Assembly (NCBI GenBank): GCA_016744295.1
Contig: JADGEQ010000028.1
Coordinates: 1 to 64,000, forward strand
Direction of reading: 5' to 3'
Length of the DNA stretch: 64,000 nucleotides
Origin: Desulfobacteraceae bacterium
GTDB lineage: Bacteria > Desulfobacterota > Desulfobacteria > Desulfobacterales > Desulfobacteraceae
Shown: piece by piece, positions 34,960-42,823 of the stretch
Layout of the letters: the number at the start of each line of letters is the position of its first letter
Numbering within the stretch: position 1 is the stretch's first letter
Position numbers and translations under genes: made by a program
The notes under the pieces: generated by a model
What the model was told of the DNA's origin: nothing
Databases searched by the model: none
Seen by the model: only the letters and a program-made list of their open reading frames with translations

Positions 34960-35193
34960 GTGACTATTGAAACTAAGGTAAGGAAGGTGATTGCAGAGAA
35001 GATTCCTGGTGTTGATATTGAAGATGTGGTTCCCGAGGCGTCTCTGATTGAAGATCTTGGAGCAGACTCCCTGACAATCGTTGAGCTTGTCATGTCAATG
35101 GAAGAGATTTTTGATATTGAAATTGATGATGATGCGGCAGAATCTCTTGTGACCGTGCAGGATGCCATTGATTTCATCAAGACAAAATCCTAG
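34960..35193 (+). CDS. acpP: Acyl carrier protein
   Basis: 77 aa from a GTG start at 34960, preceded by AAAAAGGAG. The phosphopantetheine attachment site is intact: EDLGADSLTIVELVM with Ser in DSL. The charge is strongly acidic as usual. ACP carries acyl chains during fatty acid synthesis. It lies between rpmF and rpiB, with no fabF next to it. Confidence 0.95.
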   Translation: MTIETKVRKVIAEKIPGVDIEDVVPEASLIEDLGADSLTIVELVMSMEEIFDIEIDDDAAESLVTVQDAIDFIKTKS

Positions 35194-35211
35194 TGCAAGG
35201 ACGCAAAAAGA

Positions 35212-35676
35212 ATGGAACAAGAAAACGCTGCTGTTAATTCTATCGGCAAGTCTATAATTATTGGCAGCGACCATGCTGCCTTTGGATTAAAAGAAAAGGT
35301 CAAAGATTTTCTTTCGAGCAAGGGGTATGTGGTTGAAGACGCCGGTGCCGATAGTGAGGCTTCCGTCAGCTATGTGGATTATGGGAAAAAAGTGGCAGGT
35401 GCCGTTTCCCTGGGTCAGTTTCCAAGGGGTATTTTGCTCTGCGGTACAGGCCTTGGCATGTCCATGGTGGCCAACCGGTTTCCGAAGGTCAGGGCTGCCC
35501 TTTGCGCGGATGTGTTTTCCGCCAGGATGAGCCGGGTTCACAATGATGCCAATATTTTGGTGATGGGTGGACGGGTTATTGGTGATGTGTTGGCCTTTGA
35601 ATTGGTTCAGACATGGCTTGAAACTGAGTTTGAAGGTGGCAGGCATCTGGATCGAATCAATGGTATTGATCTGTAA
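35212..35676 (+). CDS. rpiB: Ribose-5-phosphate isomerase B
   Basis: 154 aa. IIIGSDHAAFGLKEKVK, DYGKKVAG, LLCGTGLGMSMVANRF and RVHNDANILVMGGRVIG match RpiB, with Cys in LLCGTG as the catalytic base and His in RVHNDAN. It interconverts ribose-5- and ribulose-5-phosphate in the pentose phosphate pathway. A short extension (MEQENAAVNSIGKS) precedes the core. It lies between acpP and glyA. Confidence 0.95.
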   Translation: MEQENAAVNSIGKSIIIGSDHAAFGLKEKVKDFLSSKGYVVEDAGADSEASVSYVDYGKKVAGAVSLGQFPRGILLCGTGLGMSMVANRFPKVRAALCADVFSARMSRVHNDANILVMGGRVIGDVLAFELVQTWLETEFEGGRHLDRINGIDL

Positions 35677-35680
35677 AGAT

Positions 35681-35712
35681 ATTAATTTGCAAGGGCATTA
35701 ATTTGCAAGGGC
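35681..35712. repeat. 16-bp perfect tandem duplication between rpiB and glyA
   Basis: The unit ATTAATTTGCAAGGGC is present twice in direct succession in the 103-bp gap before glyA. It could be a slippage duplication. Confidence 0.85.
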
Positions 35713-35779
35713 ATTGATGTGATTCTGATGATAGCAGGATTATAGCATCGGAACGCTGGAATTTTGGAGGAACTTTTGT

Positions 35780-37018
35780 ATGGGAAGTATTGAGATAGGT
35801 GATCTGGAAATAGCAAAGATCATTGAAAAAGAATCGGTTCGTCAGGAATATGGGTTGAATCTCATTGCTTCTGAAAATACCGTAAGCCCTGCCGTGATGG
35901 CAACCCAGGGTTCCATACTGACCAATAAGTATGCAGAAGGGTATCCCTCCCGGCGGTATTACGGGGGGTGTGAGTTTGTTGACCAGGCAGAAGAATTGGC
36001 CATTGAAAGGGTTAAACAACTTTTTGGCGTAGAATATGCCAATGTCCAGCCCCACTCGGGGTCCCAGGCCAACATGGCGGCCTATTTTGCATTTTTAAAT
36101 CCCGGAGATAGGATTTTGGCAATGGACCTTTCCCATGGGGGTCACCTTACCCATGGGGCCAAGGTCAGCTTTTCCGGTAAATTGTACGATTTTGCCCATT
36201 ACGGGCTTTCCCCTGACACCGAGATGATTGATTTGAATCAGGTGGAAACTCTTGCCAAGAGCCACAAACCCAAGATGATGGTGGCGGGGGCAAGCGCCTA
36301 CCCCAGAATCATTGACTTCAAGGGATTTGCTGAAATTGCCGCATCTGTGGGGGCTGTTTTTATGGTGGACATGGCCCACATTGCAGGCCTTGTGGCAGCA
36401 GGTGTTCATCCGTCCCCTGTGGGATTTGCAGATGTGATTACCTCAACCACCCACAAAACCCTGAGGGGCCCCCGGGGAGGCGTAATTCTTTCCAGCGAAA
36501 AACATGGTAAAAAAATTGCCAGCCAGATTTTTCCCGGTATCCAGGGCGGACCGCTTATGCATGTGATTGCTGCCAAGGCAGTGGCATTCAAGGAGGCGCT
36601 TGAACCCTCCTTTGTGGAATATCAGAAACAGGTGATCAAAAATGGTGCCAAACTTGCCTCGGTGCTCATGGCACGGGGGTATAAACTTGTTTCCAACGGG
36701 ACCGACAATCATATGGTACTGGTGGATTTCAGCAAAAAAGAGATTTCCGGTAAGGAGGCAGAAGAGAGACTGGGACGGGCCAATATTACGGTGAATAAAA
36801 ATACGGTCCCCAATGAAACCCGTTCTCCCTTTGTTACTTCTGGTATTCGCATCGGGGTATCCCTTGTTACCTCCCGGGGTATGCAAGAAGAGGCCCTTGG
36901 TGAGATTGCCAATTATATCTGTGATATCCTTGATGACGATGTAAATGTGGAATCGATTGCTGCCAAGGTAAAAGATCTTTGTGGCCAGTATCCCCTCTAT
37001 CCTGTGCCAATACCATGA
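35780..37018 (+). CDS. glyA: Serine hydroxymethyltransferase
   Basis: 412 aa with GGAGG upstream. Sequence landmarks: LIASENTVSPAV, YPSRRYYGGCEFVD, the PLP lysine in TSTTHKTLRGPRGG, and NTVPNETRSPFVTSG. The enzyme converts serine and tetrahydrofolate to glycine and methylene-THF and so feeds one-carbon and purine/thymidylate supply. Its stop overlaps the start of the dCMP-deaminase gene (ATGA), so the two are coupled, consistent with thymidylate metabolism. Confidence 0.98.
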   Translation: MGSIEIGDLEIAKIIEKESVRQEYGLNLIASENTVSPAVMATQGSILTNKYAEGYPSRRYYGGCEFVDQAEELAIERVKQLFGVEYANVQPHSGSQANMAAYFAFLNPGDRILAMDLSHGGHLTHGAKVSFSGKLYDFAHYGLSPDTEMIDLNQVETLAKSHKPKMMVAGASAYPRIIDFKGFAEIAASVGAVFMVDMAHIAGLVAAGVHPSPVGFADVITSTTHKTLRGPRGGVILSSEKHGKKIASQIFPGIQGGPLMHVIAAKAVAFKEALEPSFVEYQKQVIKNGAKLASVLMARGYKLVSNGTDNHMVLVDFSKKEISGKEAEERLGRANITVNKNTVPNETRSPFVTSGIRIGVSLVTSRGMQEEALGEIANYICDILDDDVNVESIAAKVKDLCGQYPLYPVPIP

Positions 37019-37482
37019 AAAAAGATAATACAATGGCAGTCTCTCCAAGACCTTCCTGGCATGAATATTTTATGGGCATTACCGATCTTGTGGCCAGTCG
37101 TGCTACCTGTACCCGGAGAAAGGTTGGGGCGGTTCTTGTAAAGGAAAAGCGAATTTTGTGTTCCGGATATAATGGGGCCCCTTCAAATGTTCCCCATTGC
37201 AGGGAAACCGGCTGCCTGAGGGAGCAATTAAATGTTCCTTCCGGAGAAAAACATGAATTGTGCCGGGGGGTTCACGCAGAGCAAAATGCGATTATCCAGG
37301 CGGCTTTCCATGGAATTTCAGTGAACGGTTCTGTATTATACTGCACCAATCAGCCCTGTTCCATTTGTGCCAAAATGATTATTAATGCCGGGATTAAAAG
37401 GGTATATTTCAGGGAGGGATATGATGATCCTTTGTCCCTGGAAATGTTTGACCAGGCAAAGGTGGATCTTGTCCAGCTTTAA
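37015..37482 (+). CDS. Deoxycytidylate (dCMP) deaminase
   Basis: 155 aa from the ATG at 37015, which overlaps the glyA stop by four bases. The zinc deaminase motifs are HAEQNAII (His and Glu) and PCSICAKMI (two Cys), with CRETGCLREQL extra Cys residues typical of the dCMP-deaminase/ComEB group. It turns dCMP into dUMP for thymidylate synthesis. The nrdR gene follows 18 bases downstream. I call it dCMP deaminase by family similarity; a competence role (ComEB name) is not implied. Confidence 0.93.
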   Translation: MKKDNTMAVSPRPSWHEYFMGITDLVASRATCTRRKVGAVLVKEKRILCSGYNGAPSNVPHCRETGCLREQLNVPSGEKHELCRGVHAEQNAIIQAAFHGISVNGSVLYCTNQPCSICAKMIINAGIKRVYFREGYDDPLSLEMFDQAKVDLVQL

Positions 37483-37500
37483 TCCAGAGAAGAGGCGGCC

Positions 37501-38031
37501 ATGAAGTGCCCATATTGTACAAATTTAAACACGCGGGTGGTTGATTCCCGTCCGGGAAAAATTGAGTATGAAGTTCGCCGCCGCCGGGAATGCCAGATTT
37601 GTTCCCAGCGCTTTACCACCTTTGAACGGGTGGAGCGAGCCCCTGTTATCATAATAAAAAAAGACGGGCGCAGGGAAGAATTTGATCGGGAAAAAGTGCT
37701 CCGGGGAATTCAAAAAGCCTGTGAAAAACGGGCCATCAGTGTCAATTTGATTGAAGATATGGTGGAGCTTATTGAACAGGAGTTGCGGGAAAGCAATGAC
37801 CGGGAGATCTCTTCAACGGTGGTTGGCGAGAAGATTATCCTGGCCTTGAAAAAAATTGATGATGTCGCCTATGTCAGGTTTGCATCGGTGTACCGGGAAT
37901 TCACGGATGTGGCGGATTTTATCCGGGAACTGAAAGAGCTTCTGCCCCAAGAGTGCCGACCGGTTGAGTTTGACCACCTGGTGGAGCAAGTTGTCGACAA
38001 AGTAACGGACAAGGCCGATGATCGATCATGA
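37501..38031 (+). CDS. nrdR: Ribonucleotide reductase repressor NrdR
   Basis: 176 aa. The N-terminal zinc ribbon MKCPYCTNLNTRVVDSRP with CQICSQRFTTFERVE is followed by an ATP-cone (VIIIKKDGRREEFDREKV and further). NrdR binds boxes upstream of ribonucleotide reductase genes when dATP is high. It is slightly longer than E. coli NrdR because of an extra C-terminal tail of about 25 residues. Its end overlaps the start of ribD by 14 bases. Confidence 0.97.
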   Translation: MKCPYCTNLNTRVVDSRPGKIEYEVRRRRECQICSQRFTTFERVERAPVIIIKKDGRREEFDREKVLRGIQKACEKRAISVNLIEDMVELIEQELRESNDREISSTVVGEKIILALKKIDDVAYVRFASVYREFTDVADFIRELKELLPQECRPVEFDHLVEQVVDKVTDKADDRS

Positions 38032-39214
38032 CCATATGCGTGAGGCGTTGTCCCTTGCACTAAAGGGTAAAGGCTTTACATCTCCCAATCCCTGTGTGGG
38101 GGCGGTGGTGGTAAAGAATGGCAAAGTTGTGGGGAGGGGGTGGCATAGGGCAGCAGGCCTGGCCCACGCCGAAGTGGAAGCCATCAATGACGCTCAAAAA
38201 AGCGATGTCCAGACAAGCGATACTCAAAAAAACAATGCTCAAAAAAATATCCCTGCCGGTGGTCCGGCCAGGGAACTTTCAAATACCCAGGGTGCAACCA
38301 TCTATGTTACCCTGGAACCCTGCAATCATTTTGGGAAAACCCCGCCCTGCACCCACAAGATAATCAACGCCGGTATCAAACGGGTGGTTGTGGGTTGCAG
38401 CGATCCCAACCCCTATGTCAGCGGCGGTGGTATTCAGTATTTAAGAGAGAATGGCATTGAGGTGGAAACCGGGATTCTTGAACAAGAGGCCCAAACCCTG
38501 ATTGAAGAATTTATCTGGTATACGAGAAAAGATAAAACCCCCTTTGTCATTTTAAAATGTGCCAGTACCCTGGATGGACGTATTGCCACTTCAACCGGCG
38601 ATTCCCAATGGATCACCAATGAACGCTCCCGGGAGCAGGTCCACAGGATCCGCCATGAAGTTGATGCTATCCTCATAGGGTCGGGCACCCTCCATGCAGA
38701 CAATCCTTCTTTAACCGCAAGAATTGAAAATATACGAACAAAAGATCCTGTCCGAATTATCCTTGATTCAAAATTAAGTATTGACGAAACAGCCCGGGTG
38801 ATCACCCAGAAATCCAGTGCCAAGACCATCCTTGTGACGGGGCCTAGGGCATCTGTTGAAAAAAGGCAGTGGTTGGAAAAAAAAGGGGTTGCGGTTTTGG
38901 AGGTGTCCTTAAAAAATGGAAGACTTGATTTGAACGAACTGATGATTAAGTTAGGAAACATGTCCATCCAAAGCCTTCTCATCGAAGGGGGTGGGAAGGT
39001 GGCGGCAGCTGCTCTGAAAGAGGGGATTGTCAATAAGGTTTTATTCTTTTTGGCACCCAAGTTTTTGGGCGGCAGCGACGGAATTCCGGTGTTTGACGGG
39101 ACGGGACCTGAAAAAATCAAGGATGCCTTTGAACTCAAACAAATGGACGTCAAGATGTTTGATAATGATGTGTTGATAACAGGATATCTTAAGGATCCGT
39201 ATTTAACGGAATAA
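38018..39214 (+). CDS. ribD: Bifunctional riboflavin biosynthesis deaminase/reductase RibD
   Basis: 398 aa. The deaminase half has HAEVEAIN and the zinc TLEPCNHFGKTPPCTH; the reductase half has FVILKCASTLDGRIAT, GSGTLHADNP and LIEGGGKVAA. It performs the second and third steps of riboflavin synthesis. An insertion of about 30 residues interrupts the deaminase after HAEVEAIN: three near-identical 15-base units encode DAQKS/DTQKN/NAQKN-type text, in frame. This insert lies in a surface loop by position and probably does not stop function. It heads the rib operon after nrdR. Confidence 0.96.
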   Translation: MIDHDHMREALSLALKGKGFTSPNPCVGAVVVKNGKVVGRGWHRAAGLAHAEVEAINDAQKSDVQTSDTQKNNAQKNIPAGGPARELSNTQGATIYVTLEPCNHFGKTPPCTHKIINAGIKRVVVGCSDPNPYVSGGGIQYLRENGIEVETGILEQEAQTLIEEFIWYTRKDKTPFVILKCASTLDGRIATSTGDSQWITNERSREQVHRIRHEVDAILIGSGTLHADNPSLTARIENIRTKDPVRIILDSKLSIDETARVITQKSSAKTILVTGPRASVEKRQWLEKKGVAVLEVSLKNGRLDLNELMIKLGNMSIQSLLIEGGGKVAAAALKEGIVNKVLFFLAPKFLGGSDGIPVFDGTGPEKIKDAFELKQMDVKMFDNDVLITGYLKDPYLTE

Positions 39215-39285
39215 CCGGCAGAAAACCAGCCGGGCTAATCCGGTAAATCCGGGCAAAACAGGGAAATCCCCTGGGAGAAGAGAGC

Positions 39286-39951
39286 GTGTTTACAGGTATA
39301 ATAGAAAGCTTTGGCACCATCAAACGAATTGAATCCAATGGAGAGGGTAAAATACTTCAGCTCGGATGTGATCTGGATTTGTCCCAAAGCAAACTAGGAG
39401 ATTCCATTGCGGTAAACGGTGCCTGCCTTACGGCTGTAAGCCTGGGTAAATATGATTTTAAGGTGGATATGGCACCGGAAACTGTTGATAGAACAACCTT
39501 TAAACAGATGTCCCCTGGAAAACGGGTGAATATTGAAAGGGCATTGAAATTATCCGACCGCATTGACGGTCATCTTGTGTCCGGTCATATTGACGGTACC
39601 GGAATCATCTCTTCTGTCAAACGGGACAGCAACGCCGTGATCATACGTGTTACGGTTGATCCAAGCCTTGCCTGTGATATGATCGAAAAGGGATCAGTGG
39701 CCATTGACGGGATCAGTCTGACCATCAACCAGTGTTCGGATACTGATTTCCAGGTAAGTGTCATCCCCCACACAGCAGATATCACTACCATTGGGCTCAA
39801 ACAGGTGGGGGATGAGGTGAATATAGAAACAGATATGCTTGGAAAATATGTCAGAAAAATATTAATGGGAGGTGGGCTTAAAAATGATGCTGAAAATTCA
39901 AAAAGTTCGGATATCAGCATGGCACTTCTCGCAAAGAATGGATTTTTATAA
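39286..39951 (+). CDS. ribE: Riboflavin synthase, alpha subunit
   Basis: 221 aa, GTG start, beginning MFTGIIESFGTIKRI. Two lumazine-binding (RsaA-type) repeats are visible, each with the pattern KLGDSIAVNGACLTAV and MIEKGSVAIDGISLTI. The enzyme makes riboflavin and a pyrimidine by dismutation of two lumazine molecules. The C-terminal 20 residues (LKNDAENSKSSDISMALL) are a short extra tail. It lies in the rib operon, between ribD and ribBA. Confidence 0.95.
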   Translation: MFTGIIESFGTIKRIESNGEGKILQLGCDLDLSQSKLGDSIAVNGACLTAVSLGKYDFKVDMAPETVDRTTFKQMSPGKRVNIERALKLSDRIDGHLVSGHIDGTGIISSVKRDSNAVIIRVTVDPSLACDMIEKGSVAIDGISLTINQCSDTDFQVSVIPHTADITTIGLKQVGDEVNIETDMLGKYVRKILMGGGLKNDAENSKSSDISMALLAKNGFL

Positions 39952-40000
39952 TTTTTATTTATAATTTTTATTTATAATGTTTATTTTTTAATTAAGGGAC
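39952..40000. repeat. AT-rich tandem repeat between ribE and ribBA
   Basis: Short repeats of TTTATTTATAAT-type sequence, nearly all A and T, fill the 56-bp gap between ribE and ribBA. Probably a slippage product; it may weaken structure around the ribBA start. Confidence 0.6.
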
Positions 40001-40007
40001 CTAACGA

Positions 40008-41207
40008 ATGCCGCATTTAACGATTGAACAGGCAATTGATGATATTAAGAATGGGAAAATGGTCATTCTTGTGGATGATGAAGACCGGGAAAATGAAGGA
40101 GATCTCACCATGGCAGCCGAAGCTGTCACCCCGGAAGCCATAAATTTCATGGCAAAGTACGGCAGGGGATTGATTTGTCTTCCTTTGGATTCGAGTATTG
40201 CGGATCGTTTAAGTCTGCCCATGATGGTGGACAAGAATACTTCCCAGTTTGAAACCGGGTTTACCGTGTCCATCGAAGCAAAGGTGGGTGTGACCACGGG
40301 GATCTCAGCGGCGGATCGGGCCACTACCATTTTAACGGCGGTTGCCGATGGAACAACACCGGCGGACATTGCAAGGCCCGGCCACATATTTCCATTGAGA
40401 GCCCGCGACGGCGGGGTTATGGTCCGCATCGGCCAGACAGAAGGATCTGTGGATCTTGCCCGGCTTGCAGGGCTTAAACCCGCCGCAGTGATCTGTGAGA
40501 TCATGGATGAGGACGGCACCATGGCCAGGATGCCCACCCTTGAAATTTTTGCCAAAAAACATAAAATAGGCATTTGTACGGTGGCTGATCTGGTAAAATA
40601 TCGGTTGAAAAACGAAAGCTTTGTTAAGCGTGCCGCCCAGACCGTTATTCCGACAAAGTCCGGTGAATTTAAAATTATCGCCTATGAAAATGATATGGAC
40701 AGTCTGACCCATATTGCCCTGGTCAAGGGAGAGATCGATCCGGAGAAAGCCATTCTGGTCCGGGTCCATTCCGAATGCATGACCGGTGATATTTTCAGCT
40801 CCCTAAGATGCGACTGCCAGGATCAGCTTCACAAGGCCATGGGCATGATGGAGGAGGAGGGTGCCGGCGTATTGCTCTACCTGCGTCAGGAAGGCCGTGG
40901 AATCGGGCTTGTCAATAAACTTAAGGCCTATGAATACCAGCGCCAGGGACTGGATACTGTTGAGGCCAATGAAAAATTAGGCTTTGATGCGGATATGCGG
41001 GATTATGGCGTCGGTGCCCAGATGCTGGTGGATCTTGGGGTGAAAAAAATGAGGCTGTTGACCAATAACCCCAAAAAAATGATTGGCCTGGAAGGCTATG
41101 GACTCAGTCTGGTGGAACAGGTTCCCATCGAAGTTGCGCCAAACTGCCACAACCAGGGATATCTGAAATGCAAGCAGGCCAAAATGGGTCATCTGCTTCA
41201 TATGTAA
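40008..41207 (+). CDS. ribBA: Bifunctional DHBP synthase / GTP cyclohydrolase II
   Basis: 399 aa. The N-terminal half is 3,4-dihydroxy-2-butanone-4-phosphate synthase (VDDEDRENEGDL, RPGHIFPLRA). The C-terminal half is GTP cyclohydrolase II with the zinc motif CMTGDIFSSLRCDCQDQL (three Cys) and RQEGRGIGL. It makes the two starting compounds for lumazine. The gene is in the rib operon between ribE and ribH. Length and domain order are normal. Confidence 0.97.
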   Translation: MPHLTIEQAIDDIKNGKMVILVDDEDRENEGDLTMAAEAVTPEAINFMAKYGRGLICLPLDSSIADRLSLPMMVDKNTSQFETGFTVSIEAKVGVTTGISAADRATTILTAVADGTTPADIARPGHIFPLRARDGGVMVRIGQTEGSVDLARLAGLKPAAVICEIMDEDGTMARMPTLEIFAKKHKIGICTVADLVKYRLKNESFVKRAAQTVIPTKSGEFKIIAYENDMDSLTHIALVKGEIDPEKAILVRVHSECMTGDIFSSLRCDCQDQLHKAMGMMEEEGAGVLLYLRQEGRGIGLVNKLKAYEYQRQGLDTVEANEKLGFDADMRDYGVGAQMLVDLGVKKMRLLTNNPKKMIGLEGYGLSLVEQVPIEVAPNCHNQGYLKCKQAKMGHLLHM

Positions 41208-41256
41208 ATCAGGTATCAGGAGCTTGGATTGAAAATTTTTTAAAAAGGATACAAAT

Positions 41257-41745
41257 ATGCCACAAATAATAGAAGCCAGCCTGACGGCCCAGGGAAAAAA
41301 GTTTGGGATTATTGCTGCCCGGTTTAATGATTTTATCACCGCCAGATTAGTGGACGGGGCGGTTGATGCTTTGGTGCGAAGCGGTGCTGTTGACGAAGAT
41401 ATCACCCTTGTCAAGGTGCCAGGCGCCTATGAAATTCCCCTGGTGGCCCAGAAAATGGCCCGCCAGAAAAAATATGATGCCATCATCTGCCTGGGGGCTG
41501 TTATCCGAGGTGCCACCACCCATTATGACTATGTGTGTGCAGAGGTTTCCAAGGGCATTGCATCTGTCAGCCTGGATGCGGATATACCGGTCATGTTTGG
41601 CATTCTTACCACTGAAACCATTGAGCAGGCCATTGAAAGAGCGGGTACCAAGGCCGGGAACAAGGGGTTTGATGTGGCCATGGGGGCCATTGAAATGGCA
41701 AATCTGTGCCAGGATCTGTGTATTAAATCTGGAAAGGCGGAATAA
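41257..41745 (+). CDS. ribH: 6,7-dimethyl-8-ribityllumazine synthase
   Basis: 162 aa. Typical features are FGIIAARFNDFI, VPGAYEIPLVAQ, CLGAVIRGATTHYDYVC and the MFGILTTETIEQAIERAG stretch. It condenses the two ribBA/ribD-derived products to lumazine and forms an icosahedral or pentameric shell. nusB follows after four bases, a common arrangement. Confidence 0.97.
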   Translation: MPQIIEASLTAQGKKFGIIAARFNDFITARLVDGAVDALVRSGAVDEDITLVKVPGAYEIPLVAQKMARQKKYDAIICLGAVIRGATTHYDYVCAEVSKGIASVSLDADIPVMFGILTTETIEQAIERAGTKAGNKGFDVAMGAIEMANLCQDLCIKSGKAE

Positions 41746-41749
41746 GAGA

Positions 41750-42166
41750 ATGGGAGATCGCAGGTTTTCAAGGGAATTGGCTTTACAGGCTTTATTCTTC
41801 TTTGATGTAAATAAATCTGACCCTGACAAGGGGTTGGAAGAATTTTGCGCCCTGAGGGAGGATGAACTCACCGACATGGTCAAACCTTTTTTCCTGGATC
41901 TTGTGGAAGGGGTTTTAGCAGCCGGGGATGATATCGATGGTCTGCTCAATAAATGTTCCAAAAACTGGAAGCTATCCAGGATGCCTGTTGTGGACAGGAA
42001 TATCATGCGTATTGCCACCTTTGAACTGATGAAACGAACGGATATTCCCCCCAGTGTTTCCATTAATGAGGCGGTTGAAATTGGTAAGAAATTCGGAACA
42101 AGGGATTCCGGTCCCTTTATTAACGGAGTGTTGGACAAAATTAGATTGCTGGAAGGGTTTGAATAG
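41750..42166 (+). CDS. nusB: Transcription antitermination factor NusB
   Basis: 138 aa from the ATG at 41750. RRFSRELALQALFFFD and the C-terminal RNIMRIATFELM, NEAVEIGKKFGTRDSGPFINGVLD are diagnostic. NusB acts with NusE on rRNA antitermination. It is directly downstream of ribH, as in many proteobacteria. Confidence 0.96.
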   Translation: MGDRRFSRELALQALFFFDVNKSDPDKGLEEFCALREDELTDMVKPFFLDLVEGVLAAGDDIDGLLNKCSKNWKLSRMPVVDRNIMRIATFELMKRTDIPPSVSINEAVEIGKKFGTRDSGPFINGVLDKIRLLEGFE

Positions 42167-42202
42167 ATTAACACCTGTGTCATTGTAGCAAGGAGAATCG
42201 TT

Positions 42203-42823
42203 TTGATCATTAAAAAACTGGAAGTTGGGCCGATCATGGCCAATTGTTATATTTTGGGGTGTGAAAACACAAAAGAGTGCGTGGTGATTGATCCGGGCGA
42301 TGATGCTGACAGCATCCTCATGGCGCTCGCTGAATTGTCGCTCACGGTAAAATATTTGATCAATACCCACGGACATTTTGACCATGTGGGTGCCAATAAA
42401 AAAATGAAAGAGGTGACGGGTGCGATCCTGGCAATCCACCCCGATGATGAGCCCATGCTCATGGAATTGTCCAAGTCCGCTTCCATGTTTGGCCTGTCCG
42501 CGGAAAATTCGCCGTCGGCAGATCTTTTGCTCAACCACGGAGATCAGGTGAGCTTCGGAGATATCACCCTGGAGGTGATCCATACCCCGGGTCATTCCAT
42601 GGGTGGCATTTGCCTGTACACCAAAGGTCATTTGTTTTCCGGGGATACGCTTTTTGCCGGCTCCATCGGTAGAACAGACCTGCCGGGGGGTAATTTTGAT
42701 ACCCTGATATCCAGCATTAAAACCAAGCTTTTAGGTTTGGATGATGATACGATTGTCTACACAGGACACGGTCCGGAAACCAGTATTGGCAATGAAAAAC
42801 GGAAAAATCCATTCCTGAGATGA
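42203..42823 (+). CDS. MBL-fold hydrolase (glyoxalase II-like)
   Basis: 206 aa from a TTG start with AAGGAG upstream. The metallo-beta-lactamase fold shows NTHGHFDHVGAN (HxHxDH type), then a His in TPGHSMGGI, an Asp in FSGDTLFAG and a late His in YTGHGPET. These give a dinuclear metal site as in YcbL-type hydrolases. The likely substrates are thioesters or glyoxalase products, but this is not certain. Its end overlaps the start of pabBC. Confidence 0.9.
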   Translation: MIIKKLEVGPIMANCYILGCENTKECVVIDPGDDADSILMALAELSLTVKYLINTHGHFDHVGANKKMKEVTGAILAIHPDDEPMLMELSKSASMFGLSAENSPSADLLLNHGDQVSFGDITLEVIHTPGHSMGGICLYTKGHLFSGDTLFAGSIGRTDLPGGNFDTLISSIKTKLLGLDDDTIVYTGHGPETSIGNEKRKNPFLR

